Assembly: GCF_000820105.1 (NCBI RefSeq)
Contig: NZ_CDDB01000033.1
Span: 1-64,000, forward strand
Reading direction: 5' to 3'
Length of the DNA: 64,000 nt
Origin: Aeromonas schubertii
GTDB lineage: Bacteria > Pseudomonadota > Gammaproteobacteria > Enterobacterales > Aeromonadaceae
The notes below the pieces were generated by a model. It worked only from the letters and a program-made list of their open reading frames with translations, ran no database searches and was not told the DNA's origin. Both the position numbers and the translations under genes were made by a program. Shown here piece by piece: positions 24,391 to 32,716 of the stretch (the first letter of the stretch is position 1; every line of letters begins with the position of its first letter).

Positions 24391-24507
24391 ATGAGTAAAT
24401 CCCATGGCAAAGATGCCAAGAAGAAACCGCAGATGACCCTGAAAGAGAAACGGGAGGCCAAGCGTAACAAGGATGAGTTGAAGGGGGCCGGAGGGGCGAT
24501 GAAATAA
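24391..24507 (+). CDS. Small lysine-rich protein, 38 residues
   Basis: A short frame MSKSHGKDAKKKPQMTLKEK followed by REAKRNKDELKGAGGAMK, highly basic and charged. There is a plausible AT-richer leader and, directly after the stop, a strong terminator at 24515-24540. Codon use fits the genome (AAG/GAG/CGT). Small Lys/Arg-rich proteins with a TLKEKR(E/A)AK core occur in related gamma-proteobacteria; function unknown. The isolated gene with its own terminator supports it being real. Its short length limits certainty. Confidence 0.6.
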   Translation: MSKSHGKDAKKKPQMTLKEKREAKRNKDELKGAGGAMK

Positions 24508-24514
24508 CCGGAAC

Positions 24515-24540
24515 AAAAAGCCAGCATGCGCTGGCTTTTT
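24515..24540. terminator. Bidirectional terminator
   Basis: AAAAAGCCAGC and GCTGGCTTTTT form a perfect 11-bp stem around ATGC, with A- and T-runs on both sides. It serves the small + strand gene and the convergent − strand gene ending at 24542. Confidence 0.95.
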
Positions 24541-24541
24541 G

Positions 24542-24808
24542 TTACTCCTCGTCGTCTGCCCAGGGCATCTCGGGCAGAGTGTCGAGAAAGCCCTGATAAC
24601 GCTCCAGATTAAAGGGGGCGCCGTCGGCCTCCATGGCCATCAGTTCGGCGGCCAGGGCACAGACGATGTAGTCGGTCGCCTCATCCCGGCTCATCCCTTT
24701 CATGGTCAGGCGCAGCAGGGTGGCGGTGGTGTGGGGCGGGTTGCGCTCGGAGAGCTGGTTGGCCACGATCTCGCGCAACATGGCTTCGTCGAACAGGGTA
24801 TCGCTCAT
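24542..24808 (-). CDS. Small conserved acidic protein of unknown function
   Basis: An 88-residue acidic protein (MSDTLFDEAMLREIVANQLSE, then TTATLLRLTMKGMSRDEATDYIVCALAAELMAMEADG, ending LPEMPWADDEE). AGGAG lies 5-6 nt before the ATG. Mostly helical, with no signal peptide. The pattern is like small DUF-type proteins of Aeromonas and Vibrio that I cannot name. It is divergent from the HDOD gene. Confidence 0.7.
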   Translation of the reverse strand: MSDTLFDEAMLREIVANQLSERNPPHTTATLLRLTMKGMSRDEATDYIVCALAAELMAMEADGAPFNLERYQGFLDTLPEMPWADDEE

Positions 24809-24944
24809 GGGAACTCCTCATGGATGGAGCGGTAGTATATCACGGCGGAAAAGTGCATTTATTTTGTGTCGGAGCTGTGCGGGAGGATTTGAATTCATAC
24901 TTGCTGGCGAGGGGCACCCCCTTTTTCCTGTGAGGACATTCAAG

Positions 24945-25766
24945 ATGCCTAGCATTGCTTCTCTGCTCAACGAGACGCAGAACCTGCCCAATATTCCCGA
25001 GGTGGTGAGAGACCTGATCCAGTCCCTCAATGAGCGTGAGCCTGACCTGCTGACCATTGCCAAGCATATCGCCAAGGATCCGGTGATCTCTGCCAAGTTG
25101 CTGCGGGTGGCCAACTCGGCCCGTTTTGGTGGCAATCGTCAGATCGCCACCGTCAACGAGGCCGTGGTGCGGCTGGGGCTGGCGGTGGTGCGCAACATGG
25201 TGCTGGCCAGTGGCCTGACCGGTGCCATGAGAGAGATACCCGGTATCGAGCTGCGCCACTACTGGCGCCATGTGTTCGAGGTGGCCGAGCTGGCTCGCCG
25301 CCTGGCGGCTGCCGCGGGGCGCAACGGGGAAGAGGTCTTCACCTGTGCGCTGATCCATGATCTGGGCCGCCTGGTCATGCACGCAGGGCTGCCGGAGCAC
25401 ACCATCCATCACATCGTGGATCTGGAGCCGACCAAGGGGCGTGCCAAGGCCGAGGCGCTGGTGGTGGGGTTCAACTACGCCCAGGTGGGGGCCGAACTGG
25501 CTCGCCAGTGGCACTTCCCTGACTTCATCTGCCGGGCGGTGGAGTACCACTACAACCCCATCAAGGCGCCCGAGTTCTCCCAGGAGGCTGCCCTCATCCA
25601 CCTGGCCCTGGTGCTGTCAGCCCAGAGCGAGGTGAGTGAGGCACCTCCCCCCGAGTGGCCGGGGGAGATCTCGGCCCGCGTCGGCCTGGTCTGGGAGCGC
25701 TGCGCCCGGGTGTTGCTGGAGTCGCGGGAGCAGGATAACGCCTTCGCCTCCCTGTTGGCGGCCTGA
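24945..25766 (+). CDS. HDOD-domain signalling protein
   Basis: The ATG at 24945 with TGAGGA upstream gives a 273-residue protein made essentially of one HDOD domain: LPNIPEVVRDLIQSLNEREPDLLTIAKHIAKDPVISAKLLRVANSARFGG, VNEAVVRLGLAVVRNMVLA, and HD-like remnants ALIHDLGRLVMH and YAQVGAELARQWHFPDFICRAVEYHYNP. HDOD domains are HD relatives lacking catalysis that act in signalling and stress or motility control. The partner is unknown. It is monocistronic, followed 74 nt later by a GNAT gene. Confidence 0.88.
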   Translation: MPSIASLLNETQNLPNIPEVVRDLIQSLNEREPDLLTIAKHIAKDPVISAKLLRVANSARFGGNRQIATVNEAVVRLGLAVVRNMVLASGLTGAMREIPGIELRHYWRHVFEVAELARRLAAAAGRNGEEVFTCALIHDLGRLVMHAGLPEHTIHHIVDLEPTKGRAKAEALVVGFNYAQVGAELARQWHFPDFICRAVEYHYNPIKAPEFSQEAALIHLALVLSAQSEVSEAPPPEWPGEISARVGLVWERCARVLLESREQDNAFASLLAA

Positions 25767-25840
25767 GTCAGGGGCGGGAGACCGCCCTTGCCTTTTCCCC
25801 CTCCTCTCCGGCACCCTGTTCCTTTGCCAAGGAGTCCCCC

Positions 25841-26347
25841 ATGCTGATCGAAACCGAACACCTGCGCCTGCGCGAGCTGGTCGCCGGCGATGCCCCCTTT
25901 ATTCTCGAGCTGCTCAACGACGGGGATTTTCACCGTTACATCGGCGATCGGGGCGTGCGTACGCTGGAGCAGGCGCGCCACTATATCGAGCAGGGGCCCA
26001 GGGTCAGCTATGGTCGCCACGGCTTCGGGCTCGGCATGGTGGAGGGGCGCAGCGATGGTGTGCCCATGGGGATCTGTGGCTTCGTCAAACGGGATCATCT
26101 GGAGCATGTGGACATAGGTTACGCCTTCCTGCCGGCCTTTCGCGGACGTGGCTACGCCCTCGAAGCGGCCCGGGCCGTGCTGGAAGATGGCCGTCGCCGT
26201 CTCGGCATCGAGCAGGTGCTGGGCGTGGTTACCCCGGAGAATCACGCCTCCATCCGCCTGCTGGAGCGGCTCGGCCTGCGCCTGCAGGGACGCGTCATGA
26301 TGGGGCAGGATGAGTGCCTGTTGCTGGCCCTCTCGCCCGGCGATTGA
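25841..26347 (+). CDS. GNAT N-acetyltransferase, RimJ/RimL-like
   Basis: 168 residues of the Acetyltransf_3 type: LIETEHLRLRELVAGDAPFILELLND at the N-terminus, QARHYIEQG, GFGLGMVEGRSDGVPMGICGFVKRD, the acetyl-CoA site DIGYAFLPAFRGRGYALEAARAVL (RGRGYA loop), VTPENHASIRLLERLGLRLQGR. The pattern fits enzymes related to RimJ/RimL that acetylate ribosomal proteins or small molecules. The substrate is unknown. It has AAGGAG 7-12 nt upstream of the ATG. Confidence 0.87.
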   Translation: MLIETEHLRLRELVAGDAPFILELLNDGDFHRYIGDRGVRTLEQARHYIEQGPRVSYGRHGFGLGMVEGRSDGVPMGICGFVKRDHLEHVDIGYAFLPAFRGRGYALEAARAVLEDGRRRLGIEQVLGVVTPENHASIRLLERLGLRLQGRVMMGQDECLLLALSPGD

Positions 26348-26404
26348 GTTTGGCGGCGCAAACGGGCACTCTGGGATCGTAGCCAAGCAGCAGGAAGCCA
26401 AGGA

Positions 26405-26875
26405 ATGAAGAACCTGGATCAACTCGACCTCGATATCCTCTCTCATCTGTTTCGCGACGCCGGGATGACCAACAAGGATCTGGCCGCCCTGGTCGGCGTT
26501 GCCCCCTCGACCTGCCTGGAGCGGGTGCGCAAGTTGCAGGGTGAGGGGGTGCTCAAGGGGGCCCACTGCGAGGTGGATCACCAGGCTCTGGGTGGTCATA
26601 TCCAGGCCATGGTCTCCCTGCGTCTGGCCCGTCACAGCCGCCAGATCATCGACGAACTGCGCGATGCCATCATCGGCCTGCCCGAGGTGATCAGCCTGTT
26701 CCACATGGGGGGCAAGGATGATTTTCTGGTGCACCTGTGCGTACCCGACACCGACCACCTGCGCAACTTCGTCTTCGATCACTTCACCTCTCGGGAAGAG
26801 GTGGTGCACCTCGAGACCTCCCTGGTGTTTGAGCACAGATTCAGCCGCTCTCTCCCCTGTTTCCCCCGCTCCTAG
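26405..26875 (+). CDS. Lrp/AsnC-family transcriptional regulator
   Basis: 156 residues. Residues 1-60 form the HTH (LDQLDLDILSHLFRDAGMTNKDLAALVGVAPSTCLERVRKLQGEGVLKG). A RAM (ligand-binding) domain follows at about 65-145 (IQAMVSLRLARHSRQIIDELRDAIIGLPEVISLFHMGGKDDFLVHLCVPDTDHLRNFVFDHF). Such proteins sense amino acids and control nearby or distant transport and metabolism genes. The typical TSREEVVHLETSLVFEH end is present. It follows the GNAT gene by 57 nt in the same direction. Confidence 0.9.
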   Translation: MKNLDQLDLDILSHLFRDAGMTNKDLAALVGVAPSTCLERVRKLQGEGVLKGAHCEVDHQALGGHIQAMVSLRLARHSRQIIDELRDAIIGLPEVISLFHMGGKDDFLVHLCVPDTDHLRNFVFDHFTSREEVVHLETSLVFEHRFSRSLPCFPRS

Positions 26876-26964
26876 GTCGCCTGTCTCTTCTCCTTTACAG
26901 CCGGGTGGCTCCTTTGGGTATGAGAGGGGAAATCCCCGGTGATGTCGCTCCCGCGGCGACTCCC

Positions 26965-26970
26965 TATAAT
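26965..26970 (+). promoter_or_regulatory. Consensus -10 box upstream of the DUF2442 gene
   Basis: A perfect TATAAT lies 32 nt before the start at 27002. No good -35 was found at 17 nt spacing, so this is a partial call. Confidence 0.4.
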
Positions 26971-27001
26971 GGGCGCAAATCCATCATGGGAGCTGTCAAG
27001 G

Positions 27002-27262
27002 ATGCCGGTTTTTATCGATGTGGAGTATCTCGCCCCCTGGCGCCTGTTTGTGGTGCTCTCCGACGGCACCACAGGAGAGCTGGATCTGGCCCCCTGGCGC
27101 ACTCAGCCGCTGCTGGCCGGGATCGATGACGAACGGAGTTTTGCCCGGGTCAGCCTGGATGATCACCATCGTCTGAGCTGGCCATGCGGCTGCGTCATCT
27201 CGGCTCACGATGTCTATCACCTCATCGCCACCGGACTTCGTTTTGGCGATCCGGTTTTGTGA
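27002..27262 (+). CDS. DUF2442 family small protein
   Basis: 86 residues: MPVFIDVEYLAPWRLFVVLSDG, TTGELDLAPW, and a C-terminal SFARVSLDDHHRLSWPCG plus ISAHDVYHLIATG. This matches DUF2442, short proteins with a beta-hairpin-rich fold that often act as antitoxin-like or NE0471-type N-terminal domain proteins. No toxin partner with the usual DUF4160 fold is adjacent, so it is orphan here. The start is the ATG at 27002; the frame opens earlier without family similarity. Confidence 0.8.
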   Translation: MPVFIDVEYLAPWRLFVVLSDGTTGELDLAPWRTQPLLAGIDDERSFARVSLDDHHRLSWPCGCVISAHDVYHLIATGLRFGDPVL

Positions 27263-27357
27263 TCCTGAACAAGATTACCGTTACGGAAAGGTTAGGGTGA
27301 TTGCATTTTTCCCTGCCAGGGCGTAAAACCTGCGCAACATTTTGCCAACCAGTTTCC

Positions 27358-27393
27358 AAAGGGTCTCTCGTCTTCTCATGAGGCCCTTTTTTG
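27358..27393 (+). terminator. Terminator downstream of the DUF2442 gene
   Basis: AAAGGGTCTC and GAGGCCCTTT pair over a 12-nt loop with one mismatch, followed by TTTTGCG within a six-T run. Confidence 0.65.
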
Positions 27394-27477
27394 CGCTCCG
27401 AACGCAAACCTTTCCCCAGGGGTAATCTTGGTGGCAGATGGCACGACATCATAAAAACAGAAGCATAAGGAAAGTGT

Positions 27478-29442
27478 ATGGCTTGTTATTCGCGCAGCCC
27501 CCTGGCCCTGGCCGTCACCATGGCCCTCCCTCTTCACGCGGCCGAGGTCCAGGTACTCGAGCCCATGGTGGTGGTCGCCTCTCGTCCCGCCGATACCCTG
27601 ATGGTGACCCTGGATCCGAAAAAGCCCGGCTCTCCCATGCCGGCGGCCGATGGCGCCGGCTATCTGAAAAACATCACGGGGATGAGCATGGTGCGCAAGG
27701 GGGGGCTGGGTGGCGATCCCGTGTTGCGCGGCATGGGCATGTCCCGCCTCAATGTGCAGGTGGATGGTGGCATGCTGGCGGGCGGCTGCGGTGGGCGCAT
27801 GGATCCGCCGACCGCCTACCTCTTCCCCCAGTCGTTCGATCGTATCCGGGTGCTCAAGGGGCCCCAGTCTCTGGAGCACGGCGCCGCCCTGGCCGGCACC
27901 GTCCTGTTCGAGCGGGATCAGCCCCTCTTCACCGAGCCCGGTCTGATGTTCGATGCCGCTGCCCTGGTGGGCAGCGCCGGACGGGACGACCAGATGCTTG
28001 ATGGCAGCCTGGGTTCCGAAACGGGTTACCTGCGAACCCAGTTCACCCACTCCGACGCAGGCGACTACCAGGATGGCCACGGCGAGCGAGTGCGCTCCTT
28101 CTACCGCCGTGAAAATGCCACGGCCCAGCTTGGCTGGACGCCCACACAGCAGAGCCTCGTCGAGCTGACCGCCGAGCGCAGCAACGCCCGGGCTGCCTAT
28201 GCGGATCGCATGATGGACGGCCCCATGTTTGACCGGGAGTCGTTCGGTCTCAAGGCGCGCCAGCTCGAGATCAATGGCTGGTGGCAGCGCAGCGAGTTGA
28301 CCCTGTGGGACAACTATATCGATCACATCATGGATAACTTCTCCCTGCGCCCCAACGACGGGATGAAGCGCCTCTCCAACCCGGATCGGGAGAACCGGGG
28401 AGGACGCTGGGCCAACGACGTCGCCCTGCCAGGCTCCCTGACCCTGACGGCGGGTCTCGACACCAACCGGGATCACCACAGGGGACGCGGCGGGGTCGAT
28501 TACGCCAGCAAGCCGCGTATGCAGACCCTCTCCTTCGAGCAGGATGGGCGTTTCGTTGAGCTGGGGGGGGAGTGGGGAGCCCACAGTGCCAAGACGGGGT
28601 ATCGCCGGGATCGGGTGAAGACAGAGGCCTATGAGCAGGAGCGGGTGAGTGAGGCGGTGGTCGATCGCCTCGACAGCGCCTTCGCCCGCTACGAGTACCG
28701 CTTCGGCGTGCCGCTCACCGGCTACCTGGCCTGGGGGCAGGCCGAGCGGGCTCCCGACTTCTGGGAGCGTAGCCGCGACACCACTCCCTTTCGCCTCAAA
28801 CCCGAGCAGAGCCGCCAGTGGGATGCCGGCCTCGCCTGGCGTACCCGGGATCTGGACGTGACCCTCTCCCTGTTCGCCGCCGACATCGCTGACTACCTGC
28901 TCTACACCGCCCGTCCTGGCAGCAAGCCGGCCATGCGCAACGTGGATGCCCAGACCCGGGGCGGTGAGCTGGAGTTGCGCTGGCAGTTGGCCGAGCAGTG
29001 GCGTCTCGACGGCGGGGTGGCCTACACCTTCGGCATCAACCGGAGCGAACAGCGGGCCCTGGCCCAGATGCCGCCCCTGGATGGCAAGCTGGCCCTGACC
29101 TGGCAACCGCAGGAGCGCTGGAGCACGACTCTGGTGGGCCGCGCCGTGGCGAGTCAGGAGAGGGTCGACGTGGGGGCCGGTAATGTGGCCGGCCAGGATC
29201 AGGGGGAAACCCCGGGGTTTGCCACTCTGGGCTGGAGCGCCGCCTGGCAGTTGACCCCCGAGTGGCAGCTCTCCGGCGGGATCGACAACCTGTTCGACAC
29301 CTTCTACTACGAGCACCTCTCCAAGTCGGTACACGCCAGCCAGGCCGACATCGGCTATGAGCAGAGCGGGCGTATTCCGGAGCCGGGTCGCACCTTCTGG
29401 CTCGGGGTCAACTACCGCTTCCGCAGTGCCGGGGCACTGTAG
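27478..29442 (+). CDS. TonB-dependent copper receptor (OprC/NosA type)
   Basis: A 654-residue outer-membrane receptor. The signal peptide (MACYSRSPLALAVTMALPLHA) is followed by a TonB box-like EPMVVVAS, then a plug with the copper-receptor signature SMVRKGGLGGDPVLRGMGMSRLNVQVDGG, LAGGCGGRMDPPTAYLFPQSFDRI and RVLKGPQSLEHGAALAGTVLFER. The barrel ends NYRFRSAGAL. The Met/Cys residues in the plug (GGMLAGGCGGRMDP) fit copper binding as in OprC and NosA. It probably takes up copper or a copper-loaded ligand. A terminator hairpin follows; the neighbours are an amylase and a PepSY protein. Confidence 0.9.
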   Translation: MACYSRSPLALAVTMALPLHAAEVQVLEPMVVVASRPADTLMVTLDPKKPGSPMPAADGAGYLKNITGMSMVRKGGLGGDPVLRGMGMSRLNVQVDGGMLAGGCGGRMDPPTAYLFPQSFDRIRVLKGPQSLEHGAALAGTVLFERDQPLFTEPGLMFDAAALVGSAGRDDQMLDGSLGSETGYLRTQFTHSDAGDYQDGHGERVRSFYRRENATAQLGWTPTQQSLVELTAERSNARAAYADRMMDGPMFDRESFGLKARQLEINGWWQRSELTLWDNYIDHIMDNFSLRPNDGMKRLSNPDRENRGGRWANDVALPGSLTLTAGLDTNRDHHRGRGGVDYASKPRMQTLSFEQDGRFVELGGEWGAHSAKTGYRRDRVKTEAYEQERVSEAVVDRLDSAFARYEYRFGVPLTGYLAWGQAERAPDFWERSRDTTPFRLKPEQSRQWDAGLAWRTRDLDVTLSLFAADIADYLLYTARPGSKPAMRNVDAQTRGGELELRWQLAEQWRLDGGVAYTFGINRSEQRALAQMPPLDGKLALTWQPQERWSTTLVGRAVASQERVDVGAGNVAGQDQGETPGFATLGWSAAWQLTPEWQLSGGIDNLFDTFYYEHLSKSVHASQADIGYEQSGRIPEPGRTFWLGVNYRFRSAGAL

Positions 29443-29468
29443 TGCGGTAACGGTTTCAGTCACGGCAA

Positions 29469-29520
29469 GGGCCCCCTCATCCCCGCTATGATGGGGCCCG
29501 ATTCGATGCTTTTTTACTCC
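29469..29520 (+). terminator. Terminator of the copper-receptor gene
   Basis: GGGCCCC at 29469 pairs with GGGGCCC at 29493, with inner CATC/GATG pairing. A TTTTTT run lies at 29509-29514, slightly distant from the stem. Confidence 0.55.
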
Positions 29521-29537
29521 ACAGCGGGAATATAACA

Positions 29538-31154
29538 ATGAAACACGGATGGACTCGCGCCGCGACCCTGGTCGCGGCTACGCTCTGGCTCGCCGCCTGC
29601 GGCGGCGGTGGCAGCAGCAGCGGAACCGCTTCCCCCACGCCCCCCACCAATCCCGAGATCAAACCCGAGCCGGCCACCCGGGCCTGCTATGGCCAGAGTC
29701 AGGCGGCCTGCAACCTGCGCATGTATCAGGTGATGGTCGAGGCCTTCGTCGACGGGGACACCCGCCGGGGTTACGGGGTGGGCTACGGTCCCTCGGGTCA
29801 TATGGGGGATCTGGCCGGCATCCGCCAGAATCTTGATCATATCGCCTCCCTCGGGGTCAACGCCCTCTGGCTCACCCCGGTGTTTGACTCCTGCGCCGGC
29901 CAGGGGGGAGACGAACGGCTCAATGCCACCGGCTATTTCGCCTGCGACTACTTCAGGGTCGACCCCAACTTCGGCAGCAACGCCGAGCTCAAGGCGCTCA
30001 TCGACGCGGCTCACGCCAAGGGGCTCTACGTCATCCTCGACGGGGTGTTCGGCCATGTGAATCGGGTCGGGGTGAGTCAGCCCTCCCCCGAGGGCCGCCT
30101 GCCGGCTCTCAAGAGCGGTGGTGCCGACTATCCGGGGCAGTTGGTGGACTTCAGCCAGCCCCAGAGCCTCGCCTATTTCCAGGAGGTGGCTCGCCACTGG
30201 GTCGAGCAGTATGGCATCGATGGCTGGCGCCTCGATCAAGCCTATCAACTCGATCTCGAGAGCTGGCGCGCCATCCGCAAGACGGTCGAGGCTGCCAGCG
30301 CCGCCCGCAAGGCCAGAGGGGAGAGTTGGGGCACCCTGGGTTATCTGGTGGGCGAGGTGTGGGACGGGGCCGATGCCATCAGCCGCACCGCCTATGGCCC
30401 GGCCGATGCGCCGGCCCTGCCGTCGGCCTTCGACTTCCCCCTGCGCTACGGCCTGATGCAGGCCCTGGCGGTGGAGGAGTCGGGCAAGGGGGGGCAGGGG
30501 GCCGCCGTGCTCGATGCCAGATGGAACCGGGTGGAGAACTACCCGCCTCACGCCATGCCCAACCTGATGCTGGGCAATCACGATCTGGTGCGCTTCGGGG
30601 ATCTGCTGCAGCGCGGCGGCTTCTCCCCCGAGAGTTACTGGCAGCGTCACAAGGCGGCGTTCAGCTTCCTCGCCGCCCGCTCCGGCCCCATCACCCTCTA
30701 CTACGGTGAGGAGTGGGGGGATGAGGTGCCTGGCTTCGCCGCCAAGGTGTCGGGTGCGTGCGCCGATCAGGGGTTGTGTGACGATCATGTCGCGCGCAGC
30801 AACGGCAAGGTGCCGGCCACCTTCAGCCCGGATGCCGACCAGCGCGATCTCAAGGCCTATCTCGGCAAGCTGATGGCCCTGCGGGCCGCCCATCCGGCCC
30901 TCTATCGGGGTGAGCGGACCAAGCTGGTGGCCGAGGGGAGTCTCTACGGTGACATCAAGTCGGCGGACGGGGAGCAGATCCTCTACCTGCTTAACCTCTC
31001 CACTGCCCCCCTGAGCTATACCCTGCCGGCCGGCAAGCTGGGCAGCGCCGGCAGCCTGGAAGATCTGCTGAGCGGCGAGAAGATCCTGCTCGGCGGTGGC
31101 AGCCAGGCCATCGAGGTGGCGCCCCTCACCGGTCGCTTCCTGCTGGCGCGATAG
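29538..31154 (+). CDS. Alpha-amylase-family lipoprotein, GH13
   Basis: A 538-residue glycosidase cleaving alpha-1,4-glucans, anchored by a lipobox LAAC (Cys21). A Pro/Ser-rich tether is followed by a TIM-barrel. GH13 regions are visible: I LDGVFGHVNR, II DGWRLDQAYQ (nucleophile Asp), III GYLVGEVWDG (acid/base Glu) and IV LMLGNHDLVRFG (Asp). The Gly in place of Asn in the region-I DxxxNH motif is known in some subfamilies. Two CxxxxC pairs (ARACYGQSQAACNLR; ACADQGLCDDH) suggest disulphides and periplasmic or surface location. The C-terminal beta domain starts at about 480. It complements the pullulanase at the right edge in starch or glycogen use. Confidence 0.9.
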   Translation: MKHGWTRAATLVAATLWLAACGGGGSSSGTASPTPPTNPEIKPEPATRACYGQSQAACNLRMYQVMVEAFVDGDTRRGYGVGYGPSGHMGDLAGIRQNLDHIASLGVNALWLTPVFDSCAGQGGDERLNATGYFACDYFRVDPNFGSNAELKALIDAAHAKGLYVILDGVFGHVNRVGVSQPSPEGRLPALKSGGADYPGQLVDFSQPQSLAYFQEVARHWVEQYGIDGWRLDQAYQLDLESWRAIRKTVEAASAARKARGESWGTLGYLVGEVWDGADAISRTAYGPADAPALPSAFDFPLRYGLMQALAVEESGKGGQGAAVLDARWNRVENYPPHAMPNLMLGNHDLVRFGDLLQRGGFSPESYWQRHKAAFSFLAARSGPITLYYGEEWGDEVPGFAAKVSGACADQGLCDDHVARSNGKVPATFSPDADQRDLKAYLGKLMALRAAHPALYRGERTKLVAEGSLYGDIKSADGEQILYLLNLSTAPLSYTLPAGKLGSAGSLEDLLSGEKILLGGGSQAIEVAPLTGRFLLAR

Positions 31155-31174
31155 CCCTTTCCTGCCGTGAAACA

Positions 31175-31198
31175 GTGAGGCCCCTTCCGGGGCCTCAC
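31175..31198. terminator. Bidirectional terminator between amylase and PepSY genes
   Basis: GTGAGGCCCC and GGGGCCTCAC form a perfect 10-bp stem with loop TTCC between two convergent genes. The T-run is weak. Confidence 0.75.
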
Positions 31199-31210
31199 TC
31201 GTTGTGGGTG

Positions 31211-32569
31211 TCAGGCGTGCGCCTGTGCCCGGCGGCCTAGCCAAAGCCAGAGGGTGTCGAGTAGCCAGATGGCGAGCAGTGACGCCCCCAGCAGGGGGAA
31301 GGCCAGTCCCAGCGCCAGCAACAGCAGGGCGGCCCCGCGCCAGCCGGGCAGCTGTGCGGGCAGGGGCGGGATGCCGAGGGCTCCGCTCGGGCGACGGCGC
31401 CACCAGATCCACAGACCCGAGAGGCAGGAGCCGAGCACCATGAGGCAGAGCAGCAGCATCAGCAGCTGATGAGGCCAGCCATACATCTTGCCCATGTGCA
31501 GCATGACCGAGGCCTCCACCGCCTTGGCGACCGGGCCATAGTTCTGCCAGCGCACGTCGGCCAGCACCCGGCCGCTGTATTGATCGATGTGCAGGGTGGC
31601 GTCGCTACGCGGGTCGTCGGCAAACAGGCCTATGGTGAAGACGCCGCGCTCCCCCTTGGGCAGGTTGATGCTATAGCCCGGCGCCACGGCGCGCTCGCGG
31701 GCGATCTCGACCACCCGCTGCAGCGGGAGGCGCCCGGCTGACGGGGTCATGTCGTGGTCGCCACCGCCGTGGTGAGAGCTCGGCATCGGCAGCGTTTCGG
31801 CACCCCAGGCGACGCTCTGGGCGTGTGCCTGGTTGAGACTGCGAGTGAGGGGGTTGGAGCTCGGCACCTCGTTCCACATGGCGGCCGGGAAGCGGTTCCA
31901 CAGATCGGCGAAGCGTTCACCCCAGATGCCGGTCCAGGTCATGCCGCTCAAGGCGAAGAAGAGCAGGCCGGCGGCGCCCCAGAAGCCGAGTACGGCGTGC
32001 AGGTCGCGCCACCAGAGGCGGCCGCGGCGTTCCCGACGCGGCACCAGGATCCCCTGCATGCCCACCTTCTCCCTTGGCCACCACAGATAGAGGCCGGAGC
32101 AGAGCAGCACCAGGGTCCAGCCGGCAGCCAGCTCGATCACCGCGTCACCGGCCTGGCCCAGCATCAGCTCGGCGTGCAGGGCACGGACGATTCCCTGCAG
32201 GTTGTTGTGGTTGTCGAGGGCCCCCAGCACGGCGCCGTTGGCCGGGTTGACGAAGAGGGTCCACTCCTGCTCCCCGTCGCGCAGCACAAACTGGGCGCTG
32301 CGATCCGGTGCCGCTGGCGGCAGGTACTTGGTGAGGGCGGCGTGGGGCATCTCGGCCTGGGCCATGATGGCCATGGGGTCGGCGGCCATGGGGTGCTCGA
32401 CCGGGGCCACCATGAGCAGATCCGGATACATGAGATCGTCGAGCTGGGGCTTGAACAGATAGATGATGCCGGTCACCGAGAGCAGGATCAGCAGGGGGGC
32501 GACGAACAGGCCGGCGAAGAAGTGCCAGCGCCAGGCGCGCTGGTAGAAGGCAATGTCCCTATTGCGCAC
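31211..32569 (-). CDS. PepSY-domain inner-membrane protein (reductase-like)
   Basis: A GTG at 32569 with GGAG 6 nt upstream gives 452 residues; the longer frame has no such site. Family features: RNRDIAFYQRAWRWHFFAGLFVAPLLILLSVTGIIYLFKPQLDDLMYP (membrane segment 1), a periplasmic PepSY part, three more membrane segments (LAAGWTLVLLCSGLYLWWPR, WGAAGLLFFALSGMTWTGIWG, QLLMLLLCLMVLGSCLSGLWIWWRRRP) and a PepSY repeat (GYSINLPKGERGVFTIGLF). Conserved His residues in ALHAELM, RDLHAVLGF and MLHMGKMYGWPHQ could bind haem. Such proteins often accompany TonB receptors and reduce or release metals at the inner membrane. Confidence 0.85.
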   Translation of the reverse strand: MRNRDIAFYQRAWRWHFFAGLFVAPLLILLSVTGIIYLFKPQLDDLMYPDLLMVAPVEHPMAADPMAIMAQAEMPHAALTKYLPPAAPDRSAQFVLRDGEQEWTLFVNPANGAVLGALDNHNNLQGIVRALHAELMLGQAGDAVIELAAGWTLVLLCSGLYLWWPREKVGMQGILVPRRERRGRLWWRDLHAVLGFWGAAGLLFFALSGMTWTGIWGERFADLWNRFPAAMWNEVPSSNPLTRSLNQAHAQSVAWGAETLPMPSSHHGGGDHDMTPSAGRLPLQRVVEIARERAVAPGYSINLPKGERGVFTIGLFADDPRSDATLHIDQYSGRVLADVRWQNYGPVAKAVEASVMLHMGKMYGWPHQLLMLLLCLMVLGSCLSGLWIWWRRRPSGALGIPPLPAQLPGWRGAALLLLALGLAFPLLGASLLAIWLLDTLWLWLGRRAQAHA

Positions 32570-32716
32570 GATAGGCTCCAAAGGTGTCAGTAAGGGTAAG
32601 GTTGGGGCAGCATCATACTGACAACGGGTGGTTAACGCCAAGGCTGCATCTTGGCAACAAGGGCTCGACACTGGCTAAGGCATTCATTATCTTGGCGAAA
32701 TAAATCAAATCTTCGA

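Noticed and set aside
27376-29538. 720-residue − strand frame over the copper receptor
   Set aside because: Antisense of a complete TonB receptor with signal peptide; no family pattern.
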